From Meghimatium bilineatum (taxonomy: Eukaryota > Mollusca > Gastropoda > Stylommatophora > Philomycidae): DNA of 64,000 bases. The translations under genes and the position numbers were made by a program. A model generated the notes under the pieces. That model was not told the origin of the DNA and did no database searches. It worked only from the letters and a program-made list of their open reading frames with translations. The DNA is taken from assembly GCA_034231615.1 (NCBI GenBank), contig CM067306.1, positions 45,328,094 to 45,392,093 of the forward strand, read 5' to 3'. Below, one piece after another: positions 1-12,171 of the stretch (its first letter is position 1; the number at the start of each line of letters is the position of its first letter).

Positions 1-274
1 TTAATGGCACCTTAATACTGCAGATCACTGGCGTATTAAACACGAATTGGGTGTATTGCAGTTTAGTACGCCAAAAATCGTTGTATTCTGGGATATTACT
101 CACAAATTCATTGTACTGAAGCTTACTACACTAGAATTTAGTGTATTCTAGCCTATTACACATGATTTCCTTGTTGTGCAGCTTAATACTTCAGAACTCT
201 TGCGTATTACACACAAATTAGGTGTATTGCAGTTTAGTACGCTAAATCTCGTTGTATTCTGGCATATTACTCAC

Positions 275-1930
275 AGATTCATTGTACTGAAGCTTACTAC
301 ACTAGAATTGAGTGTATTATGGCCTATTACACATGATTTCGTTGTATTGCAGCTTAATACGTCAGAACACTGGCGTATCACATACGAATTGGGTGTATTG
401 CAGTTTACTACGCCACAACTGGTTGTATTCTGGCACATTACTCACAAATTCATTGTACTGAAGCTTACTACACTAGAATTGAGTGTATTCTGGTCCATTA
501 CACATGATTTCGTTGTATTGCAGCTAATACTTCAGAACACTGGCGTATTAAACACGATTTGGGAGTATTGCAGTTTAGTACGCCAAAACTCGTTGTATTC
601 TGGCATATTAATCACAAATTCATTGCATTGAAGCTTAATACACTAGAATTGAGTGCATACTGGCCTATTGCACATGATTTCGTTGTAGTGCAGCTTAATA
701 CGTCAGAACACTGGCGTATTAGACATGAATTGGGTGTATTGCAGTTATGTACGCCAAAACTCGTTGTATTCTGGGATATTACTCACAAATTCATTGTACT
801 GAAGCTTACTACACTAGAATTGAGTGTATTCTAGCCTATTACACATGATTTCCTTGTTGTGCAGCTTAATTCTTCAGAACTCTGGCGTATTACACACAAA
901 TTAGGTGTATTGCAGTTTAGTACGCCAAAACTCGTTGTATTCTGGGATATTACTCACAAATTGGGTGTACTGAAGCTTACTACACTAGGATTGAGTGTAT
1001 TCTGGCCTATTGTACATGATTTCGTTGTACTGCAGCTTAATACGTCAGGACACTGGCGTATTACACAAGAATTGAGTGTATTGCAGTTTAGTACGCCAAA
1101 ACTCGTTGTATTCTGGGATATTACTCACAAATTCATTGTACTGAAGATTAATGCACTAGAATTGAGTGTATTCTGGCATATAACACATGATTTCGTTGTA
1201 TGGCACCTTAATACTGCAGATCACTGGCGTATTAAACACGAATTGGGTGTATTGCAGTTTAGTACGCCAAAAATCGTTGTATTCTGGGATATTACTCACA
1301 CATTCATTGTACTGAAGCTTACTACACTAGAATTGAGTGTATTCTAGCCTATTACACATGATTTCCTTGTTGTGCAGCTTAATACTTCAGAACACATGCG
1401 TATTACACACAAATTAGGTGTATTGCAGTTTAGTACGCTAAATCTCGTTGTATTCTGGCATATTACTCACAGATTCATTGTACTGAAGCTTACTACACTA
1501 TAATTGAGTGTATTCTGGCCCATTACACATGATTTCGTTGTATTGCACCTTAATACTGCAGAACACTGGCGTATTAAACACGAATTGGGTGTATTGCAGT
1601 TTAGTACGCCAAAACTCGTTGTATTATGGGATATTACTCACAAATTCATTGTACTGAAGCTTACTACACTATAATTGAGTGTATTCTGGCCCATTACACA
1701 TGATTTCGTTGTATTGCTCCTTAATACTGCAGAACACTGGCGTATTAAACACGAATTGGGTGTATTGCAGTTCAGTACGCCAAAACTCGTTGTATTCTGG
1801 GATATTACTCACAAATTCATTGTACTGAAGCTTACTACACTAGAATTGAGTGTATTCTGGCCTATAACACATGATTTCGTTTAATGGCACCTTAATACTG
1901 CAGATCACTGGCGTATTAAACACGAATTGA
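275..1930 (+). repeat. Higher-order repeat copy, offset 2564 bp (15 units), copy 1
   Basis: This segment matches 2839-4494 with only a handful of base differences, including a shared 1-base deletion (near 524 and 3088). The offset of 2564 bp is 15 units minus that base. Shared private variants include GTATTATGGCC, CAGTTATGTACGCC and TTTAATGGCACC. The match starts between about 275 and 311 and stops near 1930, where copy 2 switches to a different unit series. Confidence 0.85.
521..530 (+). other. 1-base deletion tag (first of two copies)
   Basis: CAGCTAATAC replaces CAGCTTAATAC. The same deletion is found at 3085-3094, exactly one 2564-bp higher-order period away, so it predates that duplication. 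Confidence 0.85.
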
Positions 1931-2540
1931 GTGTATTGCAGTTTAGTACGACAAAACTCGTTGTATTCTGGGATATTACTCACAAATTCATTGTACTGAA
2001 GCTTACTACACTAGAATTGAGTGTATTCTAGCCTATTACACATGATTTCGTTGTAGTGCAGCTTAATACTTCAGAACTCTTGCGTATTACACACAAATTG
2101 GGTGTATTGCAGTTTAGTATTCTAAAACTCGTTGTATTCTGGCATATTACTCACGAATTCACTATACTGAAGCTTAATACACTAGAAGTGAGTGTATTTT
2201 GGCCCATTACACATGATTTCGTTGTATTGCACCTTAATACTGCAGAACACTGGCGTATTAAACACGAATTGGGTGTATTGCAGTTTAGTACGCCAAAACC
2301 CGTTGTATTCTGGCATATTACTCACAAATTCATTGTACTGAAGCTTACTACACTAGAAGTGAGTGTATTCTGGCCCATTACACATGATTACGTTGTATTG
2401 CACCTTAATACTGCAGAACACTGGCGTATTAAACACGAATTGGGTGTATTGCAGTTTAGTACGCCACAACTCGTTGTATTCTGGCATATTACTCACAATT
2501 TGGGTGTACTGAAGCTTACTACACTAGAATTGAGTGTATT
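1926..2540 (+). repeat. Segment also present at 5345-5959 (and again 3076 bp later)
   Basis: This carries the distinctive series with CAGTTTAGTATTCTAAAACTC, CACGAATTCA, GATTACGTTGTATTGCACC and CACAATTTGGGTG. The same series recurs at about 5345-5959 (offset 3419 bp, 20 units minus 1) and at about 8421-9035. It diverges at 2541, where the later copies read TTCTAGCC instead of TTCTGGCC. Its differing neighbours show it was moved as a block relative to the 15-unit repeat. Confidence 0.75.
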
Positions 2541-2838
2541 CTGGCCTATAACACATGATTTTGTTGTATGGCACCTTAATACTGCAGATCACTGGCGTAT
2601 TAAACACGAATTGGGTGTATTGCAGTTCAGTACGCCAAAACTCGTTGTATTCTGGGATATTACTCACAAATTCATTGTACTGAAGCTTACTACACTAGAA
2701 TTGAGTGTATTCTGGCCTATAACACATGATTTTGTTGTATGGCACCTTAATACTGCAGATCACTGGCGTATTAAACACGAATTGGGTGTATTGCAGTTTA
2801 GTACGCCAAAAATCGTTGTATTCTGGGATATTACTCAC

Positions 2839-4494
2839 ATATTCATTGTACTGAAGCTTACTACACTAGAATTGAGTGTATTATGGCCTATTACACATGA
2901 TTTCGTTGTATTGCAGCTTAATACGTCAGAACACTGGCGTATCACATACGAATTGGGTGTATTGCAGTTTACTACGCCACAACTGGTTGTATTCTGGCAC
3001 ATTACTCACAAATTCATTGTACTGAAGCTTACTACACTAGAATTGAGTGTATTCTGGTCCATTACACATGATTTCGTTGTATTGCAGCTAATACTTCAGA
3101 ACACTGGCGTATTAAACACGATTTGGGAGTATTGCAGTTTAGTACGCCAAAACTCGTTGTATTCTGGCATATTAATCACAAATTCATTGCATTGAAGCTT
3201 AATACACTAGAATTGAGTGTATACTGGCCTATTGCACATGATTTCGTTGTAGTGCAGCTTAATACGTCAGAACACTGGCGTATTAGACATGAATTGGGTG
3301 TATTGCAGTTATGTACGCCAAAACTCGTTGTATTCTGGGATATTACTCACAAATTCATTGTACTGAAGCTTACTACACTAGAATTGAGTGTATTCTAGCC
3401 TATTACACATGATTTCCTTGTTGTGCAGCTTAATTCTTCAGAACTCTGGCGTATTACACACAAATTAGGTGTATTGCAGTTTAGTACGCCAAAACTCGTT
3501 GTATTCTGGGATATTACTCACAAATTGGGTGTACTGAAGCTTACTACACTAGGATTGAGTGTATTCTGGCCTATTGTACATGATTTCGTTGTACTGCAGC
3601 TTAATACGTCAGGACACTGGCGTATTACACAAGAATTGAGTGTATTGCAGTTTAGTACGCCAAAACTCGTTGTATTCTGGGATATTACTCACAAATTCAT
3701 TGTACTGAAGATTAATGCACTAGAATTGAGTGTATTCTGGCATATAACACATGATTTCGTTGTATGGCACCTTAATACTGCAGATCACTGGCGTATTAAA
3801 CACGAATTGGGTGTATTGCAGTTTAGTACGCCAAAAATCATTGTATTCTGGGATATTACTCACACATTCATTGTACTGAAGCTTACTACACTAGAATTGA
3901 GTGTATTCTAGCCTATTACACATGATTTCCTTGTTGTGCAGCTTAATACTTCAGAACTCATGCGTATTACACACAAATTAGGTGTATTGCAGTTTAGTAC
4001 GCTAAATCTCTTTGTATTCTGGCATATTACTCACAGATTCATTGTACTGAAGCTTACTACACTATAATTGAGTGTATTCTGGCCCATTACACATGATTTC
4101 GTTGTATTGCACCTTAATACTGCAGAACACTGGCGTATTAAACACGAATTGGGTGTATTGCAGTTTAGTACGCCAAAACTCGTTGTATTATGGGATATTA
4201 CTCACAAATTCATTGTACTGAAGCTTACTACACTATAATTGAGTGTATTCTGGCCCATTACACATGATTTCGTTGTGTTGCACCTTAATACTGCAGAACA
4301 CTGGCGTATTAAACACGAATTGGGTGTATTGCAGTTCAGTACGCCAAAACTCGTTGTATTCTGGGATATTACTCACAAATTCATTGTACTGAAGCTTACT
4401 ACACTAGAATTGAGTGTATTCTGGCCTATAACACATGATTTCGTTTAATGGCACCTTAATACTGCAGATCACTGGCGTATTAAACACGAATTGG
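2839..4494 (+). repeat. Higher-order repeat copy, offset 2564 bp (15 units), copy 2
   Basis: This is the partner of 275-1930. Differences seen between copies include GAGTGCATAC/GAGTGTATAC, AAATCGTTG/AAATCATTG and TTGCTCC/TTGCACC. That low count over about 1.65 kb, compared with many differences between adjacent units, indicates a recent multi-unit duplication. The last part of this copy is also the start of the 3076-bp tandem duplication. Confidence 0.85.
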
Positions 4495-6860
4495 GTGTAT
4501 TGCAGTTTAGTACGCCAAAAATCGTTGTATTCTGGGATATTACTCACATATTCATTGTACTGAAGCTTACTACACTAGAATTGAGTGTATTCTGGCCTAT
4601 TACACATGATTTCGTTGTATTGCAGCTTAATACGTCAGAACACTGGCGTATCACATACGAATTGGGTGTATTGCAGTTTACTACGCCACAACTGGTTGTA
4701 TTCTGGCACATTACTCACAAATTCATTGTACTGAAGCTTACTACACTAGAATTTGGTGTATTCTGGTCCATTACACATGATTTCGTTGTATTGCAGCTTA
4801 ATACTTCAGAACTCTGGCGTATTAAACACGATTTGGGAGTATTGCAGTTTAGTACGCCAAAACTCGTTGTATTCTGGCATATTACTCACAAATTCATTGT
4901 ACTGAAGCTTACTACACTAGAATTGAGTGTATTCTGGCCTATAACACATGATTTCGTTGTATGGCACCTTAATACTGCAGATCACTGGCATATTAAACAC
5001 GAATTGGGTGTATTGCAGTTTAGTACGCCAAAAATCGTTGTATTCTGGGATATTACTCACAAATTCATTGTATTGAAGCTTACTACACTAGAATTGAGTG
5101 TATTCTAGCCCATTACACATGATTTCGTTGTATTGCACCTTAATACTGCAGAACACTGGCGTATTAAACACGAATTGGGTGTATTGCAGTTTAGTACGCC
5201 AAAACTCGTTGTATTCTGGCATATTACTCACAAATTGGGTGTACTGAAGCTTACTACACTAGGATTGAGTGTATTCTAGCCTATTGCACATTATTTCGTT
5301 GTACTGCAGCTTAATACGTCAGAACACTGGCGTATTACACAAGAATTGAGTGTATTGCAGTTTAGTACGACAAAACTCGTTGTATTCTGGGATATTACTC
5401 ACAAATTCATTGTACTGAAGCTTACTACACTAGATTTGAGTGTATTCTAGCCTATTACACATGATTTCGTTGTAGTGCAGCTTAATACTTCAGAACTCTT
5501 GCGTATTACACACAAATTGGGTGTATTGCAGTTTAGTATTCTAAAACTCGTTGTATTCTGGCATATTACTCACGAATTCATTGTACTGAAGCTTAATACA
5601 CTAGAAGTGAGTGTATTTTGGCCCATTACACATGATTTCGTTGTATTGCACCTTAATACTGCAGAACACTGGCGTATTAAACACGAATTGGGTGTATTGC
5701 AGTTTAGTACGCCAAAACCCGTTGTATTCTGGCATATTACTCACAAATTCATTGTACTGAAGCTTACTACACTAGAAGTGAGTGTATTCTGGCCCATTAC
5801 ACATGATTACGTTGTATTGCACCTTAATACTGCAGAACACTGGCGTATTAAACACGAATTGGGTGTATTGCAGTTTAGTACGCCACAACTCGTTGTATTC
5901 TGGCATATTACTCACAATTTGGGTGTACTGAAGCTTACTACACTAGAATTGAGTGTATTCTAGCCTATTACACATGATTTCGTTGTATTGCAGCTTAATA
6001 CTTCAGAACTCTTGCGTATTACACACAAATTGGGTGTATTGCAGTTTAGTTTTCTAAAACTCGTTGTATTCTGGCATATTACTCACAAATTCATTGTACT
6101 GAAGCTTACTACACTAGAAGTGAGTGTATTTTGGCCCATTACACATGATTTCGTTGTATTGCACCTTAATACGTCAGAACACTGGCGTATTACACACAAA
6201 TTAGGTGTATTGCAGTTTAACGCCAAAACCCGTTGTATTATGGCATATTACTCACAAATTGGGTGTACTGAAGATTACTACACTAGAATTGAGTGTATTC
6301 TGGCCTATTGCACATGATTCCGTTGTACTGCAGCTTAATACGTCAGAACACAGGCGTATTACACAAGAATTGGGTGTATTGCAGTTTAGTACGCCAAAAC
6401 TCGTTGTATTCTGGGATATTACTCACAAATTCATTGTACTGAAGCTTACTACACTAGAATTGAGTGTATTCTGGCCTATAACACATGATTTCGTTGTATG
6501 GCACCTTAATACTGCAGATCACTGGCGTATTAAACACGAATTGGGTGTATTGCAGTTTAGTACGCCAAAAATCGTTGTATTCTGGGATATTACTCACATA
6601 TTCATTGTACTGAAGCTTACTACACTAGAATTGAGTGTATTCTGGCCTATTACACATGATTTCGTTGTATTGCAGCTTAATACGTCAGAACACTGGCGTA
6701 TCACATACGAATTGGGTGTACTGCAGTTTAGTACGCCACAACTGGTTGTATTCTGGCACATTACTCACAAATTCATTGTACTGAAGGTTACTACACTAGA
6801 ATTGAGTGTATTCTGGTCCATTACACATGATTTCGTTGTAGTGCAGCTTAATACTTCAGA
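3785..6860 (+). repeat. 18-unit tandem duplication, copy 1 (3076 bp)
   Basis: This segment is followed immediately by a near-identical copy at 6861-9936. The period of 3076 bp is 18 units minus 2 bases, explained by a 2-base deletion near 6219 that recurs at 9295. The left edge is set by AGATCACTGG, which matches 6861 onward. Private differences seen are AAATCATTG at 3840, CACACATTC near 3862 and AGATTTGAG near 5432. Confidence 0.87.
6212..6224 (+). other. 2-base deletion tag (copy at 9288-9300)
   Basis: GCAGTTTAACGCC replaces GCAGTTTAGTACGCC, a loss of two bases. It is present in both copies of the 3076-bp duplication and explains why that period is 18 units minus 2. Confidence 0.85.
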
Positions 6861-9800
6861 TCACTGGCGTATTAAACACGAATTGGGTGTATTGCAGTTT
6901 AGTACGCCAAAAATCGTTGTATTCTGGGATATTACTCACATATTCATTGTACTGAAGCTTACTACACTAGAATTGAGTGTATTCTAGCCTATTACACATG
7001 ATTTCCTTGTTGTGCAGCTTAATACTTCAGAACTCATGCGTATTACACACAAATTAGGTGTATTGCAGTTTAGTACGCTAAATCTCTTTGTATTCTGGCA
7101 TATTACTCACAGATTCATTGTACTGAAGCTTACTACACTATAATTGAGTGTATTCTGGCCCATTACACATGATTTCGTTGTATTGCACCTTAATACTGCA
7201 GAACACTGGCGTATTAAACACGAATTGGGTGTATTGCAGTTTAGTACGCCAAAACTCGTTGTATTATGGGATATTACTCACAAATTCATTGTACTGAAGC
7301 TTACTACACTATAATTGAGTGTATTCTGGCCCATTACACATGATTTCGTTGTGTTGCACCTTAATACTGCAGAACACTGGCGTATTAAACACGAATTGGG
7401 TGTATTGCAGTTCAGTACGCCAAAACTCGTTGTATTCTGGGATATTACTCACAAATTCATTGTACTGAAGCTTACTACACTAGAATTGAGTGTATTCTGG
7501 CCTATAACACATGATTTCGTTTAATGGCACCTTAATACTGCAGATCACTGGCGTATTAAACACGAATTGGGTGTATTGCAGTTTAGTACGCCAAAAATCG
7601 TTGTATTCTGGGATATTACTCACATATTCATTGTACTGAAGCTTACTACACTAGAATTGAGTGTATTCTGGCCTATTACACATGATTTCGTTGTATTGCA
7701 GCTTAATACGTCAGAACACTGGCGTATCACATACGAATTGGGTGTATTGCAGTTTACTACGCCACAACTGGTTGTATTCTGGCACATTACTCACAAATTC
7801 ATTGTACTGAAGCTTACTACACTAGAATTTGGTGTATTCTGGTCCATTACACATGATTTCGTTGTATTGCAGCTTAATACTTCAGAACTCTGGCGTATTA
7901 AACACGATTTGGGAGTATTGCAGTTTAGTACGCCAAAACTCGTTGTATTCTGGCATATTACTCACAAATTCATTGTACTGAAGCTTACTACACTAGAATT
8001 GAGTGTATTCTGGCCTATAACACATGATTTCGTTGTATGGCACCTTAATACTGCAGATCACTGGCATATTAAACACGAATTGGGTGTATTGCAGTTTAGT
8101 ACGCCAAAAATCGTTGTATTCTGGGATATTACTCACAAATTCATTGTATTGAAGCTTACTACACTAGAATTGAGTGTATTCTAGCCCATTACACATGATT
8201 TCGTTGTATTGCACCTTAATACTGCAGAACACTGGCGTATTAAACACGAATTGGGTGTATTGCAGTTTAGTACGCCAAAACTCGTTGTATTCTGGCATAT
8301 TACTCACAAATTGGGTGTACTGAAGCTTACTACACTAGGATTGAGTGTATTCTAGCCTATTGCACATTATTTCGTTGTACTGCAGCTTAATACGTCAGAA
8401 CACTGGCGTATTACACAAGAATTGAGTGTATTGCAGTTTAGTACGACAAAACTCGTTGTATTCTGGGATATTACTCACAAATTCATTGTACTGAAGCTTA
8501 CTACACTAGAATTGAGTGTATTCTAGCCTATTACACATGATTTCGTTGTAGTGCAGCTTAATACTTCAGAACTCTTGCGTATTACACACAAATTGGGTGT
8601 ATTGCAGTTTAGTATTCTAAAACTCGTTGTATTCTGGCATATTACTCACGAATTCATTGTACTGAAGCTTAATACACTAGAAGTGAGTGTATTTTGGCCC
8701 ATTACACATGATTTCGTTGTATTGCACCTTAATACTGCAGAACACTGGCGTATTAAACACGAATTGGGTGTATTGCAGTTTAGTACGCCAAAACCCGTTG
8801 TATTCTGGCATATTACTCACAAATTCATTGTACTGAAGCTTACTACACTAGAAGTGAGTGTATTCTGGCCCATTACACATGATTACGTTGTATTGCACCT
8901 TAATACTGCAGAACACTGGCGTATTAAACACGAATTGGGTGTATTGCAGTTTAGTACGCCACAACTCGTTGTATTCTGGCATATTACTCACAATTTGGGT
9001 GTACTGAAGCTTACTACACTAGAATTGAGTGTATTCTAGCCTATTACACATGATTTCGTTGTATTGCAGCTTAATACTTCAGAACTCTTGCGTATTACAC
9101 ACAAATTGGGTGTATTGCAGTTTAGTTTTCTAAAACTCGTTGTATTCTGGCATATTACTCACAAATTCATTGTACTGAAGCTTACTACACTAGAAGTGAG
9201 TGTATTTTGGCCCATTACACATGATTTCGTTGTATTGCACCTTAATACGTCAGAACACTGGCGTATTACACACAAATTAGGTGTATTGCAGTTTAACGCC
9301 AAAACCCGTTGTATTATGGCATATTACTCACAAATTGGGTGTACTGAAGATTACTACACTAGAATTGAGTGTATTCTGGCCTATTGCACATGATTCCGTT
9401 GTACTGCAGCTTAATACGTCAGAACACAGGCGTATTACACAAGAATTGGGTGTATTGCAGTTTAGTACGCCAAAACTCGTTGTATTCTGGGATATTACTC
9501 ACAAATTCATTGTACTGAAGCTTACTACACTAGAATTGAGTGTATTCTGGCCTATAACACATGATTTCGTTGTATGGCACCTTAATACTGCAGATCACTG
9601 GCGTATTAAACACGAATTGGGTGTATTGCAGTTTAGTACGCCAAAAATCGTTGTATTCTGGGATATTACTCACATATTCATTGTACTGAAGCTTACTACA
9701 CTAGAATTGAGTGTATTCTGGCCTATTACACATGATTTCGTTGTATTGCAGCTTAATACGTCAGAACACTGGCGTATCACATACGAATTGGGTGTACTGC

Positions 9801-9936
9801 AGTTTAGTACGCCACAACTGGTTGTATTCTGGCACATTACTCACAAATTCATTGTACTGAAGGTTACTACACTAGAATTGAGTGTATTCTGGTCCATTAC
9901 ACATGATTTCGTTGTAGTGCAGCTTAATACTTCAGA
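6861..9936 (+). repeat. 18-unit tandem duplication, copy 2 (3076 bp)
   Basis: This is the direct tandem copy of 3785-6860. At the junction near 6860, TTCAGA joins TCACTGG, whereas the end of copy 2 near 9936 continues as CAGAACTCTTGCG. This is the pattern expected of an unequal exchange between misaligned units. Very few differences from copy 1 indicate a young event. Confidence 0.87.
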
Positions 9937-11334
9937 ACTCTTGCGTATTACACACAAATTGGGTGTATTGCAGTTTAGTACGCTAAATCTCGTTGTATTC
10001 TGGCATATTACTCACAAATTCATTGTACTGATGCTTACTACACTATAATTGAGTGTATTCTGGCCCATTACACATGATTTCGTTGTATTGCACCTTACTA
10101 CTGCAGAACACTGGCGTATTACACAAGAATTGAGTGTATTGCAGTTTAGTACGACAAAACTCGTTGTATTCTGGGATATTACTAACAAATTCATTGTACT
10201 GAAGCTTACTACACTAGAATTGAGTGTTTTCTGGCCTATTGCACATGATTTCGTTGTACTGCAGCTTAATACGTCAGAACACTGACGTATTACACACAAA
10301 TTGGGTGTATTGCAGTTTAGTACGCCAAAACCCGTTGTATTCTGGCATATTACTCACAAATTGGGTGTACTGAAGTTTACTACACTATAATTGAGTGTAT
10401 TCTGGCCTATTGCACATGATTCCGTTGTACTGCAGCTTAATACGTCAGAACACTGGCGTATTACACTAGAATTCGGTGTATTGCAGTTTAGTACACCAAA
10501 ACTCGTTGTATTCTGGGATATTACTCACAAATTCATTGTACTGAAGCTTACTACACTAGAATTGAGTGTATTCTGGCCTATAACACATGATTTCGTTGTA
10601 TGGCACCTTAATACTGCAGATCACTGGCGTATTAAACACGAATTGGGTGTATTGCAGTTTAGTACGCCAAAAATCGTTGTATTCTGGGATATTACTCACA
10701 TATTCATTGTACTGAAACTTACTACACTAGAATTGAGTGTATTCTGGCCTATTACACATGATTTCGTTGTATTGCAGCTTAATACGTCAGAACACTGGCG
10801 TATCACATACGAATTGGGTGTATTGCAGTTTTGTACGCCACAACTGGTTGTATTCTGGCACATTACTCACACATTCATTGTACTGAAGCTTACTACACTA
10901 AAATTGAGTGTATTCTGGTCCATAACACATGATTTCGTTGTATTGCAGCTTAATACTTCAGAACACTGGCGTATTAAACACGATTTGGGAGTATTGCAGT
11001 TTAGTACGCCAAAACTCGTTGTATTCTGGCATATTAATCACAAATTCATTGCATTGAAGCTTACTACACTAGGATTGAGTGTATGCTGGCCTATTGCACA
11101 TGATTTCGTTGTACTGCAGCTTAATATGTCAGAACACTGGAGCGTTACACAAGAATTGAGTGTATTGCAGTTTAGTATTCTAAAACTCGTTGTATTCTGG
11201 CATATTACTCACAAATTCATTGTACTGAAGCTTACTACACTAGAAGTGAGTGTATTCTGGCCCATTACACATGATTTCGTTGTATTGCACCTTAATACTG
11301 CAGAACACTGGCGTATTAAACACGAATTGGGTGT
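9937..11334 (+). repeat. Unit series resembling 20.0-21.7 kb and 22.3-23.3 kb
   Basis: Eight or so units lie between the 18-unit duplication and the next repeated block. The part from about 10391 shares its unit order (CCTATTGCACATGATTCCG, TTACACTAGAATT, TATGGCACC, CATATTCATTG, CTACACTAAAATTG) with 20803 and 22342. The offset of 10412 bp to 20803 equals 61 units minus 19, explained by the 16- and 3-base deletions at 11631 and 13396. It differs by extra substitutions such as AATTCGGTG and GTATGCTGG. Confidence 0.7.
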
Positions 11335-11620
11335 ATTGCAGATTAGTACGCCAAAACTCGTTGTATTCTGGCATATTACTCACAAATTGGGTGTACTGAA
11401 ACTTACTACACTATAATTGAGTGTATTCTGGCCCATTACACATGCTTTCGTTGTATTGCACCTTAATACTGCAGAACACTGGCGCATTAAACACGAATTG
11501 GGTGTGTTGCAGTTTAGTACGCCAAAACTCGTTGTATTCTGGCATATTACTCACAAATTGGGTGTACTGAAGCTTACTACATTAGAATTGAGTGTATTCT
11601 GGCCTATTGCACATGATTTC

Positions 11621-11640
11621 GTTGTACTGCACTCTTGCGT
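11621..11640 (+). other. 16-base deletion within a unit
   Basis: TTGTACTGCACTCTTGCG here stands against the partner at about 15881, which has 16 more bases (GCTTAATACTTCAGAA) between ACTGCA and CTCTTGCG. It is seen once only, so it is younger than the 25-unit-spaced duplication. Confidence 0.85.
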
Positions 11641-12000
11641 ATTACACACAAATTGGGTGTATTGCAGTTTAGTATTCTAAAAATCGCTGTATTCTGGCAT
11701 ATTACTCACAAATTCATTGTACTGAAGCTTACTACACTAGAAGTGAGTGTATTCTGGCCCATTACACATGATTTCGTTGTATTGCACCTTAATACTGCAG
11801 AACACTGGCGTATTAAACACGAATTGGGTGTATTGCAGTTTAGTACGTTAAAACTCGTTGTATTCTGGCATATTGCTCACAAATTGTGTGTACTGAAGAT
11901 TACTACACTAGAATTGAGTGTTTTCTGGCCTATTGCACATGATTTCGTTGTACTGCAGCTTAATACGTCAGAACACTGGCGTATTACACACAAATTGGGT

Positions 12001-12171
12001 GTATTGCAGTTTAGTACGCCAAAACCCGTTGTATTCTGGCATATTACTCACAAATTGGGTGTACTGAAGCTTACTACACTAGAATTGAGTGTATTCTGGC
12101 CTATTACACATGATTTCGTTGTATTGCAGCTTAATACTTCAGAACACTGGCGTATTAAACACGATTTGGGA
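12001..12171 (+). repeat. Representative 171-bp satellite unit
   Basis: This copy has no indel, and its next copy begins at 12172, so the unit is exactly 171 bp. A consensus-like unit has 64 G or C bases (about 37%), 33 C, 31 G and 5 CpG. It contains a HindIII site (AAGCTT) in the third internal block, present in nearly every unit of the array. PstI sites (CTGCAG) come and go between units as TTGCAG/CTGCAG and CTTCAG/CTGCAG variants. The choice of unit start (GTATTGCAG) is arbitrary and was made to match the internal block boundaries. Confidence 0.95.
12001..12171 (+). repeat. Six internal ~30-bp subrepeats (A-B-A-B-A-B) inside one unit
   Basis: The unit divides at each GTATT or GTACT into blocks at 12001-12030, 12031-12060, 12061-12090, 12091-12120, 12121-12151 and 12152-12171. 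Odd blocks (type A) begin like GTATTGCAGTTTAGTAC, GTACTGAAGCTTACTAC and GTATTGCAGCTTAATAC. Even blocks (type B) share GGCNTATTACNCA followed by an A/T-rich end. On consensus units, blocks 2 and 4 match at about 24 of 30 positions, blocks 1 and 5 at about 22 of 28, and the last block's 23-base tail matches block 2 at about 18 of 23. An A against a B block gives about 19 of 30. The last A-B pair is 51 bp instead of 60, so 9 bp appear to have been lost at that boundary. Confidence 0.85.

Noticed and set aside
10012-10300. Possible unique insert where the open frames are short
   Set aside because: Reading the bases shows ordinary units (CTATAATTG, CTTACTACTGCAG, AACACTGACG variants). The frame is cut by substitutions, not by foreign sequence.
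12061-12090. Dyad around the HindIII site (TGTACTGAAGCTTACTACA) as a protein-binding palindrome
   Set aside because: Only AAGCTT and the outer TGTA/TACA pair; the bases between do not, so it is a weak and probably accidental dyad.
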